Shown here: piece by piece, positions 7,747 to 14,549 of the stretch
Position numbering within the stretch: the first letter of the stretch is position 1
Layout: every line of letters begins with the position of its first letter
Source: an uncultured Bacteroidota bacterium
GTDB taxonomy: Bacteria; Bacteroidota; Bacteroidia; Chitinophagales; Chitinophagaceae
Reading direction: 5' to 3'
DNA: 37,998 nt
Assembly (NCBI GenBank): GCA_903903635.1
Contig: CAIUZK010000048.1
Location: forward strand, 1 to 37,998
The notes under the pieces: generated by a model
What the model saw: the letters and a program-made list of their open reading frames with translations, nothing else
Database searches by the model: none
Told to the model about the DNA's origin: nothing
Translations under genes and position numbers: made by a program

Positions 7747-8571
7747 TTACTGCTGTTTTATCTGTTTCATATCCTGCTTTTTCTTTGCAGGCTTCCTTGA
7801 GGTAGACTCTGATTTGTTTACAGGTTTAACCTTTATATACACATGCTTTATGTTACCCTTATCTGTTTGCCTTTCATCTATTTCAAAACCATGAATGCTT
7901 TTTATTAACTGCCCCAGTTTCTTAAAACCATAGTTGCGCGAATCGAAATCCGGTTCCTTTTTTAGTATCAGGTTGCCCACCTCTCCCAGGAATGCCCAGC
8001 CCGAATCGTCTGCAAGGTCAGTGATGCTGGATGCGATTAATTTGACGGTCTTTTTATCCAGGTTTTTTATTGAGCCGTCTACCTGTGGTTCATCTTTTCT
8101 GTCCTCTTCTTTCGATTGGATTTCGCTTGCCTCGGCAAGTATTTCTATGTAAATAAATTTGTCGCAGGCTGCAATAAATGGAGATGGCGTTTTCTTCTGT
8201 CCCATGCCTATTACTTTCACCCCGGCTTCTCTCAGGCGCAGTGCCAGTCTGGTGAAATCACTATCGCTGGAGATAATGCAGAAGCCGTCTACCTTACCTG
8301 TATAAAGTATATCCATGGCATCTATGATCATGGCCGAATCGGTCGCGTTTTTGCCGGTGGTATAGCTATACTGTTGTATGGGTGTGATGGCATTTTCAAG
8401 CAATACAGATTTCCAGCCCGACACTGTTGGTTTGGTCCAGTCGCCATATATCCGTTTGAAGGTTGGCGTGCCGTATTTGGCTATTTCTTCCATCATGCCT
8501 TTTACATTGGCATAGGGTACATTATCCGCATCTATCAATACTGCAAACCGGAGATCATTATTGTTTTGCAT
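7747..8571 (-). CDS. NYN-domain putative RNase with C-terminal OST-HTH/LOTUS domain
   Basis: The N-terminal half (about residues 8-145) is a PIN-like NYN domain of the LabA/DUF88 type. The acidic residues expected for a metal-dependent nuclease site are visible in LIDADNVPY, GKNATDSAMIIDAMD and CIISSDSDFTRLA. From about residue 175 to 245 (LIASSITDLADDSGWAFLGE and onward) it resembles an OST-HTH/LOTUS domain, which binds RNA, including G-rich or structured RNA. The C-terminus is Lys-rich. Such proteins are widespread in bacteria but poorly characterised; RNA cleavage or decay is inferred from the fold. The gene is alone, separated from the transaldolase gene behind it by a strong terminator. 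Confidence 0.85.
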   Translation of the reverse strand: MQNNNDLRFAVLIDADNVPYANVKGMMEEIAKYGTPTFKRIYGDWTKPTVSGWKSVLLENAITPIQQYSYTTGKNATDSAMIIDAMDILYTGKVDGFCIISSDSDFTRLALRLREAGVKVIGMGQKKTPSPFIAACDKFIYIEILAEASEIQSKEEDRKDEPQVDGSIKNLDKKTVKLIASSITDLADDSGWAFLGEVGNLILKKEPDFDSRNYGFKKLGQLIKSIHGFEIDERQTDKGNIKHVYIKVKPVNKSESTSRKPAKKKQDMKQIKQQ

Positions 8572-8620
8572 AGTCTTTTTATTTCAGCTATCGAACCTTA
8601 GCTTATGTAAAGTTGCATAA

Positions 8621-8653
8621 AAAAATCCGGCTATTTTTTGTAGCCGGATTTTT
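8621..8653 (-). terminator. Rho-independent terminator of the transaldolase gene
   Basis: AAAAATCCGGCTA (8621-8633) pairs perfectly with TAGCCGGATTTTT (8641-8653) across a 7-base loop. The symmetric A/T flanks mean it could work in both directions. It lies just beyond the stop of the transaldolase gene and before the NYN gene. Confidence 0.85.
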
Positions 8654-8672
8654 CGCAACTATTTAGTGTTTC

Positions 8673-9326
8673 CTATTCCATCGATTTTGCGTCTTTCAGA
8701 AATTGCTCAAGACCCAGATCTGTAAGAGGATGTTTAAGCAATCCCAGGATCGAAGAAAGCGGGCAGGTACACACATCAGCGCCGGCCTCAGCACACCTTA
8801 CTATATGCAGCGGATTGCGGATAGATGCTGCCAGTACTTCTGTCATAAATCCCTGTGAATTATAGATGCCTACTATCTGCTCTATCAGTTGTACGCCATC
8901 CCAACCGCTGTCGTCTATGCGGCCAAGGAAAGGAGATACATAAGTAGCCCCTGCTTTAGCGGCAAGTATAGCCTGGCCAGCCGAAAATACAAGCGTACAG
9001 TTGGTCTGAATACCGTTATCTGTAAACCATTTTATTGCCTTGATACCTTCCTTTATCATGGGTACCTTAACAACGATATTTTTATGCAGGGCAGCCAGTT
9101 TCTTACCTTCTTCTACTATGCTTTCAAAAGTTGTGCCAAATACCTCTGCGCTTACCGGGCCGTCTACCATATTGCATATCGTAACATAGTGCTCCATTAT
9201 GGCTTGATGGCCCTTAATACCTTCTTTGGCCATCAGCGATGGATTGGTGGTTACTCCATCAAGTATGCCTAGGTCGTTTGCTTCCTTGATCTGTGCAAGG
9301 TTTGCTGTATCTATAAAAAATTTCAT
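8673..9326 (-). CDS. tal: Single-domain transaldolase (TalC/MipB type)
   Basis: Class I aldolase-fold enzyme of 217 residues from the short transaldolase/fructose-6-phosphate aldolase family of the pentose phosphate pathway. The N-terminus MKFFIDTANL and the GVTTNPSL motif are diagnostic, and the Schiff-base lysine is Lys87 in NIVVKVPM. Two residues separate transaldolases from fructose-6-phosphate aldolases. This protein has Glu61 (SAEVFGTT), where FSA has Gln, and Phe133 (SPFLGRID), where FSA has Tyr. Both favour true transaldolase activity. The ATG at 9326 matches the family N-terminus; an upstream TTG at 9344 would add six unrelated residues. The gene is single, with its own promoter and terminator. 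Confidence 0.93.
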   Translation of the reverse strand: MKFFIDTANLAQIKEANDLGILDGVTTNPSLMAKEGIKGHQAIMEHYVTICNMVDGPVSAEVFGTTFESIVEEGKKLAALHKNIVVKVPMIKEGIKAIKWFTDNGIQTNCTLVFSAGQAILAAKAGATYVSPFLGRIDDSGWDGVQLIEQIVGIYNSQGFMTEVLAASIRNPLHIVRCAEAGADVCTCPLSSILGLLKHPLTDLGLEQFLKDAKSME

Positions 9327-9341
9327 ATTATCTGTTTGTGG

Positions 9342-9349
9342 CAAAGTTA
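9342..9349 (-). promoter_or_regulatory. -7 element for the transaldolase gene
   Basis: TAACTTTG on the minus strand matches TAnnTTTG and lies 15 bases before the start codon, giving a very short leader. A clear -33 element at the usual distance is not seen. Confidence 0.4.
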
Positions 9350-9495
9350 ATTAAAAGTTTAGCCGCTTGCAGCCGAAATTATTAAGACTTTGTTGGTAAA
9401 TAGATGAGTTCCTGGTTATTCAGTTTGGCGAATTGCAGGGTAGATAACTCTATAATGATCTTATTATCTAATTGGGAAACTGCTGGCTATGGGGC

Positions 9496-9519
9496 AAAAA
9501 AAAAGCTGCAATTGCAGCT
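9496..9519 (-). terminator. Intrinsic terminator downstream of the SRP RNA gene
   Basis: AGCTGCAATTGCAGCT (9504-9519) folds as a 6-bp stem with an AATT loop, followed on the minus strand by a run of nine T. It lies 15 bases beyond the mature 3' end of the SRP RNA. A shorter T run at 9534-9528, directly after the RNA's closing helix, may also stop transcription. Confidence 0.7.
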
Positions 9520-9534
9520 AAAAATTTAAAAAAA

Positions 9535-9634
9535 CCTGGCAAGTTACTTACATCGCACCGCTACAACCACCCACCCTTGCTATATTCCTATCCTGGGGGA
9601 TTCAGCAGGAGCTGGCCGTATAAGACTTGCCAGG
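9535..9634 (-). ncRNA. ffs: Small bacterial signal recognition particle RNA (4.5S type)
   Basis: On the minus strand, about 100 bases fold into one long hairpin closed by a perfect 10-bp helix, CCTGGCAAGT (9634-9625) with ACTTGCCAGG (9544-9535). The apical SRP signature is complete: CAGG on the 5' side, a three-base-pair stem AUA/UAU, the GGAA tetraloop, and AGCA on the 3' side. These four elements form the Ffh M-domain binding site. In E. coli the stem under the tetraloop is UCC/GGA, so here it is replaced by compensating A-U pairs. The RNA scaffolds Ffh and FtsY for co-translational targeting of membrane proteins. A strong promoter and a terminator flank it. Confidence 0.93.
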
Positions 9635-9638
9635 GGTG

Positions 9639-9671
9639 CAAAAGTAGGTAAAAATCTGATTAAAGTATCAA
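9639..9671 (-). promoter_or_regulatory. Promoter of the SRP RNA gene
   Basis: On the minus strand TACTTTTG (9646-9639) is a full TAnnTTTG match, with TTG (9671-9669) 22 bases upstream. It places the transcription start at or just before the 5' end of the folded RNA. Confidence 0.65.
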
Positions 9672-9679
9672 TCTGCCTT

Positions 9680-10357
9680 TTGGGGCCGAAATATTTTTTA
9701 TCCTGTTGTCACCGGGTGATTTTTGTTTTTAAATGCAGGCAGTATAAATTGCGATTAGTAATTATACGATATATTTATGTGTTATTATATCTGTTTAATT
9801 GGTTTTTCCATTCAAATGGCGCTTGGTTACGAGCAATTGGATTTGGTGATTATTTGGAATGGTTCAAAGCATTTTAATGTCATTATAAATTACTGATCGG
9901 TTGAAGTATGATTCAGGTAATTAATGGGCGTTTTGTAAAAAGAATAAATCTCCTGATTTATCCATTAATGCTTTGCCTGTTTTCTACTCTTTACGGGAAT
10001 TGATCTGTGTGTTTTGTTCCGGAATTAATTATTTACGGTTCCTTCTTAATAAACTTATGATCAGCGTAGTAGCGATAATTAGCTACAAAAATGGCTACAT
10101 CCTTTGTAATAAAAGCTTTTTGGGTAGTTTTGTTCTATTTACTGTAATAGAAGACAGTTGATTCACAATACAAATTGCATTATGTTTATTAATATTTTTA
10201 TAGAAATTATACCCTGCAAATTTAATGTCTTACATTCACCCTGAAATTCTTCAGTAAAACTATTGAAGAAATGATTTTTTAAAAAAAAATACAGAAAATA
10301 GCTATTGTTGATTGTTTTTTTACTATTTTTCGGCATTATTTCATAAACTATATTGAT
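9680..10357. other. AT-rich stretch without a recognisable gene
   Basis: About 680 bases between the SRP promoter and the giant surface-protein gene. Only short reading frames of 62-65 codons occur, with no family resemblance and atypical composition, so they are treated as chance. The last 150 bases are very T/A-rich and should hold the promoter of the giant gene. TATTTTTC near 10323-10330 is a weak -7 candidate. No tRNA or riboswitch was seen. Confidence 0.5.
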
Positions 10358-13300
10358 ATGGGATCAGGAAATCTTTACGCAAGACCAGCAAATTCGAAGA
10401 AAAATGTAAAAGGAAACCGTTTCGTACGGTCTTTCCTCTTTGCCGGTTTATTGCTGCTTAGCATGCCATTTGCAAGTCGGGCAGTGCCATCTTTTATACA
10501 CGGTAGTGTGCAGACTTTAATAGTGTGCCAGAACTCAGCTAATAATAGTTTTGCTGATAACCTGACTATTACCGATACAGCTAATGGCATTACCGAAACT
10601 TGGCAACTTATTGCTGGTCCTTCTCATGGTACTCCTTCTGGTTTACCATTTGTAGGTTTTGCCGACGGTGGTATTCTGACTACTGCCGGTACTACTCCAT
10701 TATATACTCCTGATGCTGGTTGGGTTGGTGCCGACCAGATGATTGTTCAGATTCAGGATCAGAATGGTAATTCTACCACTACTGTAATTAATATAGTGAT
10801 TTCTCCATTACCATCGCTGTCTATCAGCAATGTAGCTCAGGTTTGTCAGGGTGCAAACAATACTACATTGTCTTATACCTCTTTGGCTAATGTAGGACCT
10901 GCTTCTACAATTTTCTATCACACTGGTGGCGGTTCTGATATGTTTATCGTTCCTCCTTCAGTTTCTTCAATCGATTTCGATGTTCAGGGTGCTGTAGGTG
11001 GTGGCGATAGTCACAGTGGTGCGGCTAATCCTGGTAATGGTGGTCGTGTTCAGGGTACACTTGCTGTAACTGCCGGACAGGTTCTTTATATTAATAGTGG
11101 TGGTTCTGGTGCAAATGGTTCTCCTTCAGGCGCTATTGGTGGTTTCAATGGTGGTGGAAATGCATATTTCTACTTCTTTGGTTGTGGAGGTGCCGGTGGC
11201 GGCGCTTCTGATATCCGTGTTGGTGCCAATACTTTAGTTAGCCGTGTGGTAGTTGCCGGTGGCGGTGGCGGTAATGGCTGGGATAGTCCGGGAGCTGCTG
11301 CTGGTGGCGATGGTGGTAACCTCATAGGTGGCAGCAGTGCCAATAACGTTGGTGGTTCTCATTCCGGTGGTGGTATCTCTACTCCTCCTTCTTCTGGTTC
11401 TGGTGGCGCTCATGCTACATATGTAGGTTGGACTCCAGGTGGAAATGGTACATCAGGCGTCGGTGGCGATGGTAGCGTACAGGGTATTTCCGGCGGCGGC
11501 GGCGGCGGTTATTTCGGCGGCGGCGGCGGTATCTGGACCGGCGGCGGTGGCGGATCTTCTTTCGCTAACCCAGGCTTGGTTACTTCTCCAGTTTATACTT
11601 CAGGTTATAATATTGGCGATGGTATCGTTTCTTTCAATTATAATGTAGTTGGTCATTATGATATCATCTGGACATCTGTTGCGCCTTCTGGTAGCACTTT
11701 TACTGATGTTACAAATGCTATTCTGCCTGCTACTCCTATTACTGTATCGCTTGATCCGACTTTACCTGCCGGAACTTATAACGCAATCTTAAGGATTCAT
11801 AACAATTCTTGTGTAAGCAGCGATTATCCTTTCTCTGTAACTATCAACCCAACTCCTGATGTTAGCCTTGTAGCTAACCAGACAGTATGTCAGGGCGATA
11901 CTACTACAAGCATCATGTTCTTAGGTTCTGTATCTGGTACAACCTTCAACTGGTCAAATGATCATCCTGGTATTGGTCTCGTTGCTACCGGTTCAGGTCC
12001 TATTCCTTCTTTTACTTCAGTTAACACAACTACTGATCCGTTAACTGCTTTAATTACTGTGACTCCGGTTGCCAATTCTTGTCCTGGCGCTCCAATGCCA
12101 TTCACAATTCAGGTTAACCCACGTCCGACTTTGACTTCTACTTTATCCCCTTCTTCTCTTTGCGATAGCGCACAGTTCAATTATTACCCAACAAGTGCTA
12201 CACTGGGAACTACTTTCACATGGTTCCGTGATCAACCTAGTGGTATCGATAATCTTCCTGCAAGTGGTGCTGACAATCCAGGTGAATACCTGTACAACAG
12301 CAGTCCTGCAACAATTACTGTACCCTATTTATATACACTTGCTGCAAATGGTTGTCTGAATTCTCAGACAGTTAATGTATCGGTTTATCCTAAGCCAACG
12401 CTTACCAGCACGCTTAGCATACCTGCAGAGTGCAACAATACATTGTTGAATTACACTCCTTCAAGTGCAACTTCTGGTACTACATTTATGTGGAACAGAA
12501 ATGCAGTTGCTGGTATCAGCAATTCACCTGCATCGGGTTCTTCAATTTCTGAAATATTGCATAACACAACAACTGATTCAGTTATTGTTCCTTATGTATT
12601 TACTATCTACCTGACCGGTACTACTTGTACTAACACGCAAACTGTTTACGAAACAGTTTATCCTAGTCCTGTTTTCAACAGTCCGCTTGCTACTACTCCA
12701 ATTTGCGATAGTCAGGTTTTCGGATATATTGCTACAAGCGCTACTGCTGGTACTACATTCTCATGGGTAAGGCCTGTAGTTAGCGGAATTTCAAATGCAT
12801 ATGGTTCAGGTATAACTAATACTATCAGCGAAAATCTGGTAAACACGACTAACCATCCTGTTGTTGTAACTTATAATTACACTTTAACTGCTCATGGTTG
12901 TTCAAATCCTCAGAGCATTACTGCTACTGTTCTTCCAAAACCAATGTTGAGCAGCAACCTTACTCCTTCTGTTTGCGATAGCGCATTATTCAGCTATACG
13001 CCTACAAGCGGAACTACTGGTACTACTTTCGCATGGACTCGTGATACAGTTGGTGGAATCACAAACGCGGTTGGTGCAGGTATAAATAATCCAAACGAAA
13101 CGCTTTGGAATAGTACTTCACATACCGTAATCGCTACTTACAAATACACAATGGTTGCAAATGGCTGTAGCAATGTTGAAAATGTATTGCTTACAGTTAA
13201 CCCAAGGCCAAAGTTGAGCAGCTCGCTTACTCCTGGTGCTCTTTGCGATAGCGCAACATTTAACTATCCTCCAACAAGTAATACTGCCGGTGCTTCATTT

Positions 13301-14524
13301 AGCTGGTATCGTCCTTACATTGCTGGTATCTATGGTGTTTCTCAGACAGGCGTTGGAAATCCAAACCAGCAGTTGATCAATTCAACTTATGTTGTGGTTC
13401 CGGTTACTTATAACTTCACTATTACTGCAAATGGTTGCAGCAACAAGCAGGATGTTACTGTAAATGTTAACCCAACTCCAAAGTTGAATCCTCCTTATGT
13501 AGCTACGGTTTGTAGCGGTTCACCTTTCCATTATGCTCCTGCAAGCTATACTCCTGGCGCTACATTTGCATGGAATCGCCCTGCAGTTGCTCATATCGCT
13601 CCGGGTTCTGCTTTCGGTTCAGGAACTATCAATGAAACTCTGGTTGACGATCAGCTCGTTCCTCAGCACGTTGATTATATCTACAGATTATCTGTTAATG
13701 GTTGTCCTAACTTAGGTACTCAGACAGTTAAGGTAACTATCAATCCTGCTCCTCAGGTTCCTGGAATTACGATCTATCCTGATAATACAACTCCTTGTAA
13801 CCATACACTATACCAGAACTTCGGTGCAAGCGATTTACAGGCTCCTAATGTAAGCTATCAATGGAGTGCGACTAACGCTACAGTATATGCAGAAGGAACA
13901 AACCACCAGAATGCTTTGATTAACTTCAATAATCCTGGTACTGCTGTTGTTACTGTTAATTCTAATGTTGTTGGTTATGGTTGTGTAATCAGCAATTCTA
14001 AGACTTACACTGTTGGTAATTCAGCTTCTGATGTTGCTCAGGTTATTTATTACAACGGTCAGTTTATCTGCCTGAAGAGCGATAACGCTACTTACCAGTG
14101 GGGTTTTGATGATGCGGCTACTCTTGATTCAACTATTCTGTCTGGTGAAATTAACCAGAGCTATGTAAATGGTAATCCAAACTTCACTGACCTTCATTAT
14201 TGGGTTATGACTGTTAAGGATGGTTGTTTGCAGAAATCTTATTTCAACGCGCCTACCGGCATCAATACACTCGATGCAGGCCTGGTTGACATGAAGGTTT
14301 ATCCAAATCCGGCCAAAGAATTATTGAACGTTGAAATTAATTCGGCTGTTGTTGGCAATTTGAACGTAGATGTATTAAACATGCTTGGACAAAAAGTTGC
14401 TTCTGAAACTGTTACTGGTCATAAAGCCGGTATCAATGTAGCAGCTCTGCCTTCAGGCGCTTATCTTGTAGATTGTTACCGTGACGGTATTAAAATCGCT
14501 ACAACAAGGTTTATTAAAAATTAA
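10358..14524 (+). CDS. Giant T9SS-secreted surface protein with glycine-rich domain and PKD-like repeats
   Basis: A 1388-residue exported protein. A signal peptide with a long basic n-region ends near FASRAVPS (about residue 43). An Ig-like domain follows to about residue 150. Residues about 190-411 are a glycine-rich domain with GGAGGGASDIRV and RVVVAGGGGGNG, the pattern shared with the glycine-rich domain of ALK/LTK receptors and bacterial homologues. From about 500 come PKD/Ig-like modules; six close copies of about 88 residues span about 589-1127, each with CDS or a similar Cys near its start and NGC near its end, suggesting a disulphide per module. The last 77 residues (YPNPAKELLNV to RFIKN) are a T9SS type A sorting domain. 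Third codon positions favour U (ACT, GCT, GTT, GGT), unlike neighbours. A structural or adhesive surface role is inferred. Confidence 0.85.
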   Translation: MGSGNLYARPANSKKNVKGNRFVRSFLFAGLLLLSMPFASRAVPSFIHGSVQTLIVCQNSANNSFADNLTITDTANGITETWQLIAGPSHGTPSGLPFVGFADGGILTTAGTTPLYTPDAGWVGADQMIVQIQDQNGNSTTTVINIVISPLPSLSISNVAQVCQGANNTTLSYTSLANVGPASTIFYHTGGGSDMFIVPPSVSSIDFDVQGAVGGGDSHSGAANPGNGGRVQGTLAVTAGQVLYINSGGSGANGSPSGAIGGFNGGGNAYFYFFGCGGAGGGASDIRVGANTLVSRVVVAGGGGGNGWDSPGAAAGGDGGNLIGGSSANNVGGSHSGGGISTPPSSGSGGAHATYVGWTPGGNGTSGVGGDGSVQGISGGGGGGYFGGGGGIWTGGGGGSSFANPGLVTSPVYTSGYNIGDGIVSFNYNVVGHYDIIWTSVAPSGSTFTDVTNAILPATPITVSLDPTLPAGTYNAILRIHNNSCVSSDYPFSVTINPTPDVSLVANQTVCQGDTTTSIMFLGSVSGTTFNWSNDHPGIGLVATGSGPIPSFTSVNTTTDPLTALITVTPVANSCPGAPMPFTIQVNPRPTLTSTLSPSSLCDSAQFNYYPTSATLGTTFTWFRDQPSGIDNLPASGADNPGEYLYNSSPATITVPYLYTLAANGCLNSQTVNVSVYPKPTLTSTLSIPAECNNTLLNYTPSSATSGTTFMWNRNAVAGISNSPASGSSISEILHNTTTDSVIVPYVFTIYLTGTTCTNTQTVYETVYPSPVFNSPLATTPICDSQVFGYIATSATAGTTFSWVRPVVSGISNAYGSGITNTISENLVNTTNHPVVVTYNYTLTAHGCSNPQSITATVLPKPMLSSNLTPSVCDSALFSYTPTSGTTGTTFAWTRDTVGGITNAVGAGINNPNETLWNSTSHTVIATYKYTMVANGCSNVENVLLTVNPRPKLSSSLTPGALCDSATFNYPPTSNTAGASFSWYRPYIAGIYGVSQTGVGNPNQQLINSTYVVVPVTYNFTITANGCSNKQDVTVNVNPTPKLNPPYVATVCSGSPFHYAPASYTPGATFAWNRPAVAHIAPGSAFGSGTINETLVDDQLVPQHVDYIYRLSVNGCPNLGTQTVKVTINPAPQVPGITIYPDNTTPCNHTLYQNFGASDLQAPNVSYQWSATNATVYAEGTNHQNALINFNNPGTAVVTVNSNVVGYGCVISNSKTYTVGNSASDVAQVIYYNGQFICLKSDNATYQWGFDDAATLDSTILSGEINQSYVNGNPNFTDLHYWVMTVKDGCLQKSYFNAPTGINTLDAGLVDMKVYPNPAKELLNVEINSAVVGNLNVDVLNMLGQKVASETVTGHKAGINVAALPSGAYLVDCYRDGIKIATTRFIKN

Positions 14525-14549
14525 TTTTTCAACATTTAAATTCGCATAG

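Noticed and set aside
9680-10161. Two short plus-strand frames of 65 and 62 codons
   Set aside because: They are in AT-rich intergenic DNA, rich in aromatic and hydrophobic residues without pattern, and lack start-site or neighbour support.
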